This document shows positions 35,241 through 48,443 of a stretch of DNA of 64,000 nucleotides, in pieces (position 1 is the first letter of the stretch; the number at the start of each line of letters is the position of its first letter). Under the pieces are notes generated by a model that saw only the letters and a list, made by a program, of their open reading frames with translations, was not told the origin of the DNA and searched no databases. A program made the position numbers and the translations under genes. Source of the DNA: Zygnema cylindricum (Eukaryota > Streptophyta > Zygnematophyceae > Zygnematales > Zygnemataceae); NCBI GenBank assembly GCA_037447655.1, contig JBBHKE010003087.1, positions 62,001 to 126,000 on the forward strand, read 5' to 3'.

Positions 35241-38200
35241 TTTTCTATTTTTTTTACCCATTTTTTAATGCGGTTTTGCCATCTCTACTATTAGTCTTCC
35301 GACACTAATTATGGAAAGGAGTGCAGCCAGAATATTGCTACTTTCAGTGGTTTTTTTTTGTTTTTTTTTCTAATATTTTAATTTGTAAATTGGGGTTCCT
35401 ATTTTTGACGTTTCTATTTTATGAAAATTTTATGCTCCGAGTTTTCAGTTTTTTTTTTTCTTTTTATTTTCCGGTGACTGAGATTTTAGGAGACCTGGAA
35501 ATGCACTTTTGTCAGTTGCAAAAAACAAAATTATGACATATATTTGGGTGTTTTTTCTTTTTTTGGATTTTATTTTTTTGGGGTTTTGGCAGATTTATGT
35601 TTTAAATACGGACACATTTGGAGGTCGAAAAAAACTCACCGACCGATTATTTGATAAACAAGGAGAGGGGTAGGTACAAAAAACAAAAATGGTTAAAATG
35701 AGACTTTTCTTTGACTTTTTGATTTTATAGCGTAGTTTATAATCGTATCCACCAAACTGTTTGAACTTTAAGTTCAGATTTCAAAAGGTTTTTCGATTCC
35801 AATTTTTGACCTTGCTCTAAAAACTGAGTTTTGATTTGCCCTATTTTTTTCTGTTTTGAAGTAGAATGAATTCCCTTCTTTCTAAAAATGAAAAAATTAT
35901 GGATTAGATTTTTTTTTTCTTTTTTTTTAGGTGGGTGGATCTTTTTTCCCTCCCTCAAAATATGGACGAAGCAAATATGTTTGCGGGAAGATCTGTTTGT
36001 GCCGTCGACCGAAAAGGTTCCGGAAGGTATTTTTTTTTTTTTTACGACATGCTTTTTTTATTTGTTTGTTTGTTTTCTTTTTTTCCATGAAGGTGAAATT
36101 CTTTAACTTTTTATTTGCCCGGGAAGGTGAAATCATTTTAGCCTTTTCTTTTAAAAAAAAATCTGAAGGGAGGTAAAATTATTCAGTTTTTTTCTTTGTT
36201 GGACTCTGATCTATTTTCTCAGTCACTTTTTGTTTTTTTCTCTATTTTTTTAGTTACATTTTTTTGGGTGTAAACTAATTTTTTAGCTACAAATTGGGAG
36301 ATTTTTTTATGCACATGGAAATTAACACCTAATTTATGAAAGTTCTTAAATATTACCAAATTTAGTGTGGATTTACGACATGAAAAAATGTGGAAACTTT
36401 TTTTTTGTTAACAAATCCACACTAATTCTTGTGTAAAGTTTTTTTTTCCATGATTTGAAATATTTCAACATTGTCATTTAAAATTTGCCAACTGATAATA
36501 TTCACACTAATTTCAGACTTTCGCCTACATGCTGGATTTTTTTTATTTTTTTTTTTCCTTTTCACCGATCCCAATCTTGTCTCGGTGTCCGGTTTTTTTA
36601 ATTTATCCGAAAAGTCTCTAGATTTTTTTTTTTTTTTAGACCCGTATCTACACTAATTTCGATGGAAACTTTGATCTGCTGCTGCTAAAAATGTTCAAAA
36701 ACCCTAGATGTACCCGTTTTTATTTATATTTATATATAAATTGTATGTATTCATTTTTTTTTTTTTTTTTACGTTCAATTTTGAGCAGATATGGTTTTTT
36801 CGTGGCGAATTATGGGGGACAAATGAAGTTATTTGAGCTTTTAGAGAGCAATTTTATCGCAGATAAAGCCAAAGAGGCTGGACTCGTGACCTATCCGACC
36901 GGAGGGAGAGCTCTGGTCTCTCTCCCTCTCGTCTCCCACACCGCCATGGATATTTTCGCAGGAAACGAGGTCAGAGGTTTTCTTTGTTTTTTTTCAATCT
37001 TTCTTTTTTTTTATTTATTTTTTTGGTACCGTAGTGTTTTTGGGTATTTCGATGGGAGGGAGAGCTCTCATCTCTTTCACTCTCTCATCTCTCTCTCTCT
37101 CTCTCTCCCCTCTCTCTCTCTCTCTCTCTCCCTCTCTCTGGTTGGGTGGCAGAATGGGCCCAATTTTCTTTTTGTGAACAAAGGAGACGGTTCCGGACAG
37201 TTTGTGGAGAGTGCCGCAGCATATGGGTAGGTGGGTGGGAGGGAGGGAGGGAGGAAGGGAGGGAGAGAGGGAGGGTGGGAGGGAGAGAGGGAGGGTGGGA
37301 GGGATCTGGACATTTCATGGGCAGTGCCGCAGCATATGGGTAGAGTGGAGAGAGAGAGGGGGACTGGAAGAAGAAGGGGGAAGGGAGGTGTAGAAGGACA
37401 GGGCATGGCGGGCAAAAGAAGGAGATATCAGAGAAAGGGATCAAAGATAAGGGGGAGGAGAATGATGGCAAAAACAATATGGAAACAATGAATAGGACAA
37501 AAAATGAAGGGAGAGAATGTCTTCCCAAAATAGTCGGTAAATTGAATGTACAAAACATTAACAGTTTAAGTAATAGCAAGCTAAAAATAGAGCTAGTTTT
37601 AGTCTAGCTCTCAATTTAAAGTGGACTGTTTGCACTACGTCCAAAAAAAAAGGCGAAACCAAAAAATAAAAAAAGGTAAAACTAGTGAAGGCCACTCATT
37701 TGAAAGATCGGCGGCCCTCTGAATTTGCGAACTAATGAATACTCCATTTGAAATCAATAATCAAGGAATCAACTAATTAGGAATCAACTAATCAACACTA
37801 AATTATGGTGAATATTAACTTCATCGTCCGGAGGCTCTACGTCCGTGAAAAGGCGTGAAAAGGTGAAAGAGATGAAATAATGGTTCGTTAAGCTACGAGA
37901 CGAAAAAGTACAATGATTACAAGGTGTATACGTATAGTAGGAAAGGTATCCGTTCATGAACAAAAAAATTCCATGAAATGGTATAAAACAGACGTGAAAC
38001 AATAGTATTACATTGAAAACAACATACGCACTAAGGTACAAATAGAAACATACGTTTCGCTAATTACACAACCAAAGGTGTACTTCGACACTGCCTCTCA
38101 ATTTTAGTTGTAGAAGTGGGAGAATGATAGTGGAGGAGAAAGAAATTGGGAAGGGATTGAAGGCGTGAAGAGAGCTTTGAATGAAAAGAAAATAAACTCT

Positions 38201-41200
38201 TCGTGAATTGTTGAGATCGGATGAAAAAGAGAGAGCCGATGAAAAAACATTATAAAAGGGGAAAAAATGGGAAAATGTATAGAGTGTTTTCCAATTGGAT
38301 CAATGGTTTGTAAGAAAAAAAAATGGTTTTTGATTGAGTGGTAGGAAATAATGAAAGATTTGTGTTAGAGAAATATGTAAAATGGGATGTAAAATTTTTT
38401 AAATAAGTGTGAAAAAGGCAGAGAAAAAGGGATTCGAAAAAAGACAAAAGGAATGTTGAGGAGAAAATGAGAGATGAAAATGTTAAACATAAATGCCATA
38501 AAAAAGGATGATACTATGATTAGAAAAGGTTGAAAGACATGTAAAGAGAATGAATGGGAAAGAAAAGAAAGAAAAAATGTTCACAAAAGATAAGGCCTCC
38601 ATAAAGCCTAAATGAAAAGGGGGATTGTAAATAGGGAATTTAGTGGAGTGTGAATAGGAAATTTTACAACTAGGAATGTACTTCAACATGTTGACCCGCC
38701 CCCTCTCCCTCCCTCTCTCTCTTCCTCCTTCCCTCCCTCCCCCTCTCCCTCTCCCTCTCCCTCTCCCTCTCCCTCTCCCTCTCTCTCCCTCCCCTCTCCC
38801 TCTCCCTCTCTCTCTCTCCCTCTCCCCTCTCTTCCCAGTGTGATGGACAGCCGTCAGAACTGCCGCGGCATCGCGGTGGCGGATGTGGAGGGCAGCGGAG
38901 AACTCGGATTGGTTTGTGGGAATTGGGAGGTAAGGAAATATATTTACACTTTTTCTTTGTCTGGTTTTTGTTTTTTTTTATATTTATTTCTGTTTTTTTA
39001 TGGGTTTCCGTTTTGAATGCAATGCTTAACCAGGCATTTTGCATCAGCGAGCTGAATGATTTTTTTTTTTTTTTTTTGTTTCTTTATTTTTTTTCTTTTT
39101 GAGAAGAGATAATTTTTTTCCCTGTCTTATTACTTCACTTCTCTACCATTTTTTGCTTTTTTGGAAAAAAAATTCTTCATCATCTTGTATATGTTTATAG
39201 ATGTGTATATTTACATATGTATGTGTATATGTATGTGCATATATAAAATATATATAGTACTATTCGCGACGCGTCTCGTTGTTTGTCCGCAATGTGAGAC
39301 GTGACCGGCAATCAACGTGACACGTGGTGATGCCGCCATTAACATGTTAGTGTCGCGGTGACGCGGGAAGATTTGTGATCTTCCGTTTCGCGTCCGTTCG
39401 CTTGTCCGTTCGTTTGTCCGTTCGTGACTGACTGCTTCGCGATCAATCAACATGAATGCCGTGACATGCTGTGCTATTTTTCGGGCACTTCAACATTTTA
39501 GTTTATTTCTATGATGGTTGAGAATAAAAAGAAACTTTGTGATGAGAATAAGTATTTTGTGTCCCCCATGTTTGCTGCATCCGTGTTGGCGCTGTTGCTG
39601 GGTGGTGCATAGCACGTGCGATGTACTCATGTATATACACAGGTTTGTATGTATGTGTGTACATATATGTTTTTTTTGCTGATTTTTGTTCCTCATCGTT
39701 TATTTTTGAATAACTTCACATTTCACTTTACTGTCGTTTGTTGTTTTTGAGATGAAATTTTTTACATTTAAAACCAAATGTTCTTCACTTTTTTGATCTC
39801 TTTTTCGATAAAACCTAACAACTCTAAATTTGAGTTACCTTTCTCTATCTTGTTTTTGGAAGCAAATTTCCTAAACCCTTTATGTTAATTTTTTCATGTA
39901 ACAATTTTTGTTCAATTTCTCGTTTCTTGGTGATACCAAATTTCTCTTCCTTTTCTCGTTCTTTCTCGGTTTTTGCTTGTTCTTTTCTTATTTTTTCTTG
40001 TTTTTTCTTGTTCTTTCTTGTCTTTTTCTCAATTTTTTTTTCGATTTTCCTCGTTTTCTCATTTCGACCTATTCTCTTTTTTGTTTTTCTTTTACATATG
40101 TGTTTAGGGGCCCCACCGTCTTTTTGCGAAATCCGGTCCGGGTCCTCTCGGAGGGGCAAGTTCTTTAGGGTTTTTGGACGTTTCTGAGGAAATTGGGGGA
40201 TTTAGGGATATGGCCCCAAAAGAAATGGCCTCTCCCTCGAGAATCCGCACCGTAATTAGTGCGGATTTTGACAACGACGGATTCGAGGAACTGTTCTTCA
40301 ACAATATTGGGCAACCGAATCGACTGTTTCGCCAGGTGAGAGAGAGAGAGAGGGAGGGAGAGAGGGAGGGAGAAGGGGAGGGGGAGGGGACGGGAGAGGG
40401 GAAGGGGGAGAGAGTAGGAGGGAAGTTTGACAACAATAGATTGATTACAACCATATCGGGCAACCGAATCGAATGTTTCGCCAGGTGAGAGAGAGCGGGA
40501 GGGAGAGAGGGAGGGAGAAGGGGAGGGGGAGGGGACGGGAGAGGGGAAGGGGGAGAGAGTAGGAGGGAAGTTTGACAACAATAGATTGATTACAACCATA
40601 TCGGGCAACCGAATCGAATGTTTCGCCAGGTGAGAGAGAACGGGAGGGAGAGGGGAAGGGAGAGGGAGAGGGGGAGCAACAATATCGAACAACTGAATTG
40701 ACTTCTTTTCTAGGTAAGAGTGAGGGAGGGAGGGTGAGGGGAAGGGAGATGGGGAGGGGGAGGGAGAGAGACAGCGAGAGAGAGGAGAGCGAGAGTGAGA
40801 GGGAGGAACTGGTACAAAAGGGGTACAAATTGGGCAAAAAAAATTGGGTGACCAAAATAGGTATCAAAAAATCTAAATATTTTTTGTTTTTTTTTTCTTT
40901 CTTTCTTTTTAATACGATCACATGGAGACAGGCGGGAGCCGGAAACTGGGTGGAGGTGGATATCGGGGCCGCCTTGGAGCCGATGGGTCTCGGGACGGGA
41001 GCCTCCGTGGCCGATATTGACGGAGATGGGAGGCTGGAGCTGCTCATGTAAACTTATTTTTGGGGTTTTTTGGAGTTTTTGGACCTTTTCTTGGGGTTTT
41101 GGGATTTTTTTTGGGGTTTTTAAATCTTTTTTTTGGGGTTTTCGGACTTGTTTTTGGGTTTTAGGACCTTTCTTGTGGCTTTTCTGCAGGGTTTTACAGG

Positions 41201-42995
41201 TATTTTGCAGTTTTGTACGGGTTTCATTTTGGTTTTATGGATTTTTTCAAGTTTTTTTTGTGGATTTATTTTGAGGATGTCTTGGTAGCGTTTGAACTTT
41301 GGAGACTTGGTGTAGCGACATCTCCGTCTTTGCTTTTCCTTCCCTCTCCCTCCCCCCCCCCCTCCTCTCCTCTCACAATGCTGACGTGGCAACAGAGCCC
41401 ACGGAGAATCGGGTTCTCAACCTCTCTCCTTCTTCCGCCCTCCGGCCAATGACAACGCTTGGATCCGCATTCAACCACTCACCAAACAGGTGCTTTCCCT
41501 CCCTTCCCTCCCCTCCCTCCCCTCCCCGCCAGTCTCTCTCTCTCCCTTTACCCCTCCCTCTCCCCGGCCGTACAATGGAACATCTGTTCAAACAGGGTTT
41601 GAGGGATAGAGTCAATCCAAACGGTTTTTTTTATTTTCTCGAGCCGCCAAACCGGCTTTAGGCCTTTTAAACAAATTAATTTAAACGAATTAAACTAGAC
41701 GGACTGCCTAAAAACCCGTTTATTTCTTTTCAATTTGGTTTCATCTCAATCGCGTCGTTGAGGGGAAGCAAAGGGAGACAAAGAAGAGGAGGACAAGGGG
41801 AAGGAACAAAGGGAAGAGAGGGGAGCAGAGAGGGGAGGTGGTGATCTGATGCAAAAGAGGGGAGGGTGCAAAGGAGGGGAGGGACAGAGAAGAGGGGAAA
41901 GTGGGGAACACTTCATATGAATTGGCATACAGAATTCCGTACTGTAGAGAGTCCGTACAAAGTTTGTTTAAACCTGTGTCGATTGATATCTGCACAATAC
42001 CACAAGGGATTGAACACACCCGGTCACATAACTTGCAAAGGGATGATATTTTTTCGAATAAAAAAAAGACACAATGTTCGAAATTACATTTAGTTCCACC
42101 ACATTGAGAAGAAATAATGCAATGTAAACCTAAAATTTTACATCTGAACCCGGTTGGGTTTCCAAGATTGAGGTTTTAATCCCAAAATTGTGGTTTTTAT
42201 CTCAATATCTGGATTGTAGTCCAAAACTCTGGTTCAGGTCTTTCTGAATAAAGAGTGCGATAGGACAGACAATTCTCCATCGTTTTTAATTGAGCGAAAG
42301 AAACAAAAAAAGTTTACTATTTTTATGGTAGGTATGGAACATTCGATTTTATTGTGGATTACCTTAACCTTGTTTAGAATCGCACTGAAATTAGTGTGGC
42401 TTTGCACCGACACCATAATTTGTAAACTTGCAAAAAGAATCCACACTAATTGTGGAAAAGACGTAATTTAAAGGTTAAAAGGTTTTTGTTTTTACACCCC
42501 GTTTTTTTTTTTAGGGAGCACCTGCCCGGGGAGCCTCTGTAAAAGTTTGCGACGATTCGGGAAGATGGCAAAAGAGAGTTATTGATGCCGGGAGGTAAGA
42601 GTACATTTTGGTTAAGATAAAATAAATATAACAAAGAAAGATAAAAAATGGAAATATTAGTTGAATGAATATGTTATATAAAACAATATAATACACGAGA
42701 AATAGGTTATAAAAACAACCTAAAATCTAGTGTTGTGTATCGGTAAGGATTTGCCGATAACCGATATGGGCCTTTTTTCGGGTATCCGATAATCGATATA
42801 TTGGTACGATATATCGACATCGGTCTTATCGCCGATAAGTAGCCGATAATATCAAGCTCATCTTTTTATGAATATGTATCGAGATAGTTGCTGTAGTCTG
42901 TTTGTTAAGGCACCTCCTCTTATTTTTGTTTCTAAATAGGTTTTTGGTTGAAGGGAAAAAAAAATGGTCTTTACCGAAAAATGCCGAGGGAATCC

Positions 42996-43091
<96 letters not shown>

Positions 43092-43745
43092 TATATACTT
43101 TTTAATGCTTTTGATTATTTTGAGGATTGTTTCTTTTTTGTTTTGTGGGTGCAGTGGCTATCTCTGCAGTATGGAGGTGAGCTCTATTTGCTTTTACTTC
43201 CTATGCTTTAAAAAAAAACATATAATAATAATGTAAAATAATATAAAATAGTATAAACAACAAACTGCAAAACCAAATGCAAAACCACTTACGTATACGT
43301 ATAATCTATGAACTGGCAACAATCCACAGTAATGATGGAAAATAGTGAAAGCTTAAAGCATCGGTAATTAACAAATAAGATTTTGATTTGCGTAAAACAA
43401 TGCAAGATTTTACCACTACTGGTTTGAATTAGGAGATAAACCAAAATTCTTGTTTTTCGGAACTTGGGAGAGAAAATAACAAAATGCGATCCTTTTTCCT
43501 TCTCCCTCCCCCTCCCCTTGCCCACCCCTCTCCCCCTCCCTCTCCCTCTCCCTCTCCCTCTCCCTCTCTCTCCCTCCCTTTTTCCACAGCCCGTGGCGCA
43601 TTTTGGCCTGGGAGACCGGAGAGGTCCCGTGACGGTTCGTCTCTCGTGGCCTGACGGCTCTATTGCCGATTTGGAAAATATGTCTCCAAATCAAATCCAT
43701 GTCGTCTCTCACCCTTCCACTGTTCCAGTTTCCGTAAAAGTCTAA
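32527..43745 (+). CDS. CRTAC1-like FG-GAP/VCBS protein with C-terminal ASPIC/UnbV domain, 14 exons
   Basis: Exons: 32527-32862, 33699-33791, 35072-35182, 35593-35669, 35931-36026, 36789-36969, 37153-37226, 38839-38929, 40108-40335, 40932-41047, 41396-41489, 42515-42594, 43155-43176 (22 nt) and 43590-43745. All join in phase at GT-AG sites to 584 codons ending TAA. Residues about 1-88 are Ser/Arg-rich and look like a transit peptide; a second ATG at 32791 would skip it. Five DxDxDG-type loops follow (DVDGDGKLEF, DIDGDGLEE, DVEGSGELGL, DFDNDGFEEL, DIDGDGRLEL), marking calcium-binding beta-propeller blades. The C-terminus (NAWIRIQPLTKQ, ARGASVKVCDD, YLCSMEPVAHFGLGD, VRLSWPDG) is an ASPIC/UnbV domain. 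Known relatives are cartilage acidic protein 1 and bacterial homologues; the plant role is unknown. The last residues are unlike the family and unremarkable. Confidence 0.95.
34921..35032. repeat. ~25-bp minisatellite in CRTAC1-like intron 2
   Basis: ATAATAAAACCATATTCGAC-type unit, about four or five copies, in an AT-rich intron with many ACCAAC motifs. Confidence 0.8.
37309..37345 (+). repeat. Duplicated 3' end of exon 7 with splice donor
   Basis: GTGCCGCAGCATATGGGTAG at 37325-37344 is a copy of the exon 7/intron junction at 37211-37230, separated by GGGA repeats. It provides a second GT that could act as a donor. Confidence 0.9.
38697..38836. repeat. (CTCCCT)n tract before exon 8
   Basis: Very long polypyrimidine run ending at the exon 8 acceptor CTTCCCAG. 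Confidence 0.9.
40290..40720 (+). repeat. Tandem copies of exon 9 3' end and splice donor
   Basis: The exon 9 end GGGCAACCGAATCGACTGTT..CGCCAG|GTGAGA at 40308-40341 recurs at about 40458-40490 and 40602-40634 with period about 144 bp, and a degenerate form ends CTAGGTAAG near 40713. Copies carry DNA resembling the preceding exon text (TTTGACAACAATAGATTGAT) and the GGGAGGGGGAGG intron tract. Confidence 0.9.
42999..43082. repeat. (AT)n microsatellite
   Basis: About 41 AT units in CRTAC1-like intron 12. The frames across it are not coding. Confidence 0.98.
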
Positions 43746-43925
43746 AATCGGTAAGCGTTTAAAAACCGTAAACATTTTAAAAACCGTAAACGTTTTAGAA
43801 ACCGTAAACGTTCTAAAAACCGTAAACGTTTTAAAAACTGTAAACGTTGAAAAAACGGTAAACGTTTAAAAGCCGTAAACTTTTAAAAACCCGCAGATGT
43901 TAGAAAAGCTGTAAATGCTTAAATA
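43746..43925. repeat. 17-bp AAACCGTAAACGTTTTA minisatellite 3' of CRTAC1-like gene
   Basis: Eight to nine variants of AAACCGTAAACGTTTTA start four bases after the stop codon, so the 3' untranslated region is largely minisatellite. Confidence 0.9.
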
Positions 43926-46284
43926 ATTTAGGAGAATCCTCTTTTTTTAATTAATTTGCGGGGATCGTCTCTTCTGCACATTTTTTTGTTCTATTCACAT
44001 CGATTGTTCACATCGGTATTTCTCGTCGACTTTTTGAATATCTCGCATAGGTTTTGTAAACGAGGGACAGACGGAGAGAAGGAGAGCGAGGGGGAGAGGG
44101 AGAGAGGACGAGGGGGGAGGGACAAGAAGAGTGCGAGGGACAGAGGAAGAGAGGAAGGGAGGGGGAGAGAGGGGGAGGGACAGGAATAGTGAGAGGGACA
44201 GAGGGACATTTACTATCGGCTTTTGTTAAGTTTTGCACCAAGTGTTTTATTTTTTGTTATTCTTGTTCGTAACGTACTTTTCCTTTTATGTTTGAGCTTT
44301 CGATTGTTTTATGAATCGATTGTACAGTAATATAAATTTGCAAACGTTCTCTCAAGTCCCTTGTATTTTTGTACTTTGTTTTCTTTTTGAAGGAATTGGC
44401 GTTCTGTTTGCCCACGTGTTGGTGACATCTTGTTTTTCTCCCTTTATCACTCTTCTTACCCTCCTCACACTTTCCCTTGCAAACTCTGCTTTTGTCTCAT
44501 CTTCTTTTGACTTCATGATTGCCTCATGGAGACCTCCACACTTAATCGAGTCGTTGGGGTTTGTGTTTAGGCATCCCTTCTCGTCTCCGTAGAAGGGTTG
44601 GATTTATGTCGCTTACCTAAGGATTTGGTGCCTTATTGCCTCCACGATCGTCTTTTGATTTTTTGGATGGGGATTCTCATTTGTTCTTGTTTACTATCAC
44701 CCTTAGTGTTTAGAGAATGGTCTTCTTTTTCCAACAGTCTATTTTGGAGGCGACCTGTTTTATTCCTCGCTTTGCTTTAGTGGATATGCGGGTTTTCTCC
44801 ACCCTTATCACAAAGCCAATTAAGCATATTCAAGATTTAATTTTTGATAAGGTTTTTTGCCCGAGATTCCCCAACAATTCTATCTTGATTTTTAACGTGC
44901 TCGTTCCCTCTCTTGGCCGAGGCTTTGGTTTTGGAGCTTAACTAATGGCTACACCTACTCTCTCCACTTAACGTTTCACACTTGCTCAATTTATTATCGC
45001 CAATGCCTGCCCTATAAATCTTCGATTGTCCGTTTTTTCTCTTGTGGGGGCTATAGACGAGGAGTTTGACTATCGACTACATTTATTTTTCCACTTTAAG
45101 TTTCAACGCCTTCGCAATTCACGACCGCACTCATTCCGGGCTTGATCTCCCTCATTCATCTTTACTCGGCTCTCTCGTTTGCTCAGGTCACCGTGTCTCA
45201 ACCGCATAGCATCCACTTGTTTCGTAGTTTCCATGGGGAGATGCAGGCACACGATACTATATTGCTTCTGAAGTGGAGGTTTTCCGTTGAGAGGTTTCAC
45301 ATATTATTCCTTTGCGGTTTTTGTTTGCTTCCACCCTTGTTCTGTTTTTTATTTCATCTCTGTCTTTCATTTTTTGTTCCCATGTACTCGGATGGTTTAT
45401 CACTACGCATTTTTAAGAAGTGATGCTGCTATTGACATAGGTTTTATGTGTGTAGCATAAAAGTATTTCATATATAATACGGGAAATATACAAGGTACAA
45501 TAAATAGTATTTCCAGTTGTTTCCACCCATGAAACCTACGATATTGGATGTGGAAACCTCGAGTTTGGTAAGGAACGACCTAGTGTTATATAACATCTAT
45601 TATAATATGAATATGACATCTTATGCAAGGTAAGTCAATGCACACAATCAAACATAAAACAATATACAATCGCCGCCGTTTCACAAAATAAAAACCAGAA
45701 CAGAACGTGATATAGGAAGGGACGAGATGGAAAGGAACGGAACGGATATCCACATGGCAATGCCATGAAATGCTCATTTAATCTACATTCGAGGCTAATT
45801 CGTTTGTAATCCTTTTCCCCAGTTTTCGTTCTTACCAAAAATAGATTTGATTTGACGAGGGAATAAGATTTCAGTTTTACGAATTAAAGGAAAAAAACAA
45901 AAGAAAGCAAAAAAAATCCACCTTCAAATAACTAAACTGTCCAAAAGTCGTCTTATTTTTTGACAACAAACTGGAAACCTAAAACAAGTCACATCTGAAA
46001 TACTTAACACTGTCAAAAAAAAAACAAATTTTGAAGTTAACAAAGATCTATGCTCCAAGAAGCTCAAAGAACTTTTATTCACTAATCTACCGGACCTGCG
46101 TTACATTTGACAAAGAAAAAATTAAGTCCCAAACATTCGTGAAAAATGGAAGAAGAAAAAAAAGACAGCTTTAAATAAAAAACAGCTTCGGGAAATTGAT
46201 GATAGAACAAAAAAAAACCACTAACCAAGTAAATATGAAAAGAATGTCGCAAAAAAACGGGAAAAAACGCAAAATATTGAAGGC
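43926..46284. other. Intergenic region; no gene resolved
   Basis: GA-rich tract at 44068-44190. From 44300 to 45420 there are pyrimidine-rich stretches with scattered short frames in all phases that could be an old transposon, but no domain could be named. 45440-46284 is AT-rich. Confidence 0.4.
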
Positions 46285-48443
46285 TCAGTCGTCGCCTAAT
46301 CCACTTAATATGGCAGGGAGGACAATTCGGTAGTAAAGAACAAGGAAAGGAGCAACAACTAAAGCAAGAGTTGCCTTCCTTTTCAACTCTCCTAGTCCAT
46401 CTGTCACATAAAGAATCCCACAAAAAAACACGAGTCGAGTCAGTTCACTACGAAAGAACTTTGTACACAAGTTTATCTTGTGTTTTTCGAAAACAAGAGA
46501 TATGTGCTAAAATAAAACGCATATCTGCTAAACTGGCAAAGCAGCTACATACGCTCTTGAAATCTCTTCAATTTTGACATCAGCAAATTGGTCTTTACGT
46601 GTAATTTCGGTCACAATCGAGCCCTTGGACCCATTTTGGCAATTACACAATGTCACAAAGAATAAAAGAAATAGACCTCAAAATCCAGATCTGGTTCACA
46701 TGTTCAGTTCTGCCTATCACTATTAGAGTTCATGACTTAATGTGTTTCTTAGTGTTTCTTTGGAACAAAATCATAAATTAGTGTTGATAACACTGTTTAG
46801 ATAACTGGCCAATGGTGAGCCACATGGCAAACCATAATTTAGTGTAGGTATTCTAAATAAGTGTCAATGCTAAAAAATCACCAACTCTAATAACGATGGG
46901 GCGGTCAATGCACCAAAGAACTTCAGTACAGCATCAACTGACTTGAATTGTTGTGATCGGTTTACATATCTGCAACATTACAAAGAGCAAAGAAGAAATT
47001 TTTAAAATTTGTAGCAATAAATGTGACGCCGTCACCCAACAACTCTGAGTTGACTAAATCGATCCAAGAAAGTGCTGCCAGTTTTCAACTTGTTGCATGA
47101 AATTTCCACGATCCAAAATTATGGATTACGAATTGTTTTATTGGAGGCAAAAGCTATATCGTTCTGTCAATTGCAAAAACATTTCTCGAGGTATATAAAA
47201 GGGCGATGGAAAGTCATGTTTAATCACATTCTCTCGGTATGTATAAGTGCAATAGTACAGCAGCTTAGTTGCAGGAATCTTTATAACGAAAAATACATTA
47301 TAACTAAGTAATGTGAAATACAAGATGCCTGTTCTAATTTAGACAATTCTTTCCAGCTTGACAATATCCAAACTCCGGTTTTGGTAACGGCAAAAGCAGT
47401 CTTAAAAAGCACATTATAGATTGACGCTGGATTGCTAACATTTTTATCCAATTTTTACTTGTGCATTGACTTTCAAAGCACCGCCAGTTTTCCACAATAT
47501 CACGCAGAAAAAGCTTTCAAACAGCAGATACAGCTGATAGACATCTACGGTCGGATAGTTTATACGAAAATATGACTAAAGCTTATTCCTTTTGAATTCA
47601 GGAGCCTAACAAAAGGCACATAAAAACAATTCCTTGTGAAATCAAGGAATAGTGACAAATGCAGGAAGCCTACTAATCCCTCCCTGTGACTGCTACACTG
47701 CCCATCGTTACTAGTGTTAAACATTTTTTGAGCAGTCAAAGGCATTGAACTTTATGATCAACCGTTACATTTTTCTTTTGAGGCAATCAAAAGGTAACGG
47801 TCTTACCTTTTCGATCGTGATGTCACGACTAATAATTGGAAAACTGTCTAAGGAAAAAGTCATTTGACCGCCCGAAAAATGTTTAACACTAATAGGGATC
47901 ACAGATGACGGTTCATTCCTTTTCTCCTGTATTTCACTGGTTCCTAATGGACTTGAATCCTGTTAACTACAATGTGTGAAGAGAATCTTTCAAGTTGCAA
48001 AAAGCATTCCCTAAAATATGGGTAAGCCTGACTACAAATATAATCTGAAGGCATGCCATATATCTGAATAAAGACCTGATAGTAGACCAAACCACCTGTG
48101 TATATATGTACAGTTACACTATACATATGTGTAGTAACTGTTGTTGTGTATTTCCATCTGAAAATCACCTTCTTTTAAATTCATTGAGTGCATCATTCAA
48201 CCTTTTCAAAAAAGTAAACAAAAAGCTCTTACCATCTGCAACTTCCATTGTATACTCTCCAGCTGCCATTTGTGGAGTAGGCAAAGCAATGACTCCATCC
48301 GCCACCCTCACCAAAACTATTCGAGAACCGCGATTAAGTTTGAAGACGCTAAGAATCGTCCCGAGGAAATCTTCACCGCTGGATATCCCGGTAGTATCAA
48401 AGGATTTCCGTGCCCCTTTAAATGTTATTATAACAGTTGCCAT
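46285..48443 (-). CDS. Small unrecognised protein with C-terminal membrane anchor, 4 exons
   Basis: Minus-strand exons 48443-48233, 47847-47807, 46592-46553 and 46400-46285 join in phase to 135 codons plus stop (TGA at 46287-46285). Exon 1 starts MATVIITFKGARKSFDTTG and includes VADGVIALPTPQMAAGEYTM; alternating strands of this length suggest a small beta-grasp or ubiquitin-like fold, as inference. The third exon is basic and amphipathic (LLMSKLKRFQEHGLGELKRK), and the last holds one hydrophobic helix (ATLALVVAPFLVLYYRIVLP) then a short acidic end, as in a tail-anchored protein. Exons 1 and 4 are the best supported; exons 2 and 3 rest on splice sites and phase. No family recognised. Confidence 0.6.

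Noticed and set aside
42948-43236. Tyr/Ile repeat protein frames
   Set aside because: Translation of the (AT)n microsatellite.
44300-45420. Plus-strand frames suggesting a membrane protein or LINE
   Set aside because: Hydrophobic frames arise from pyrimidine-rich DNA in more than one phase; no conserved motif or splice logic found.
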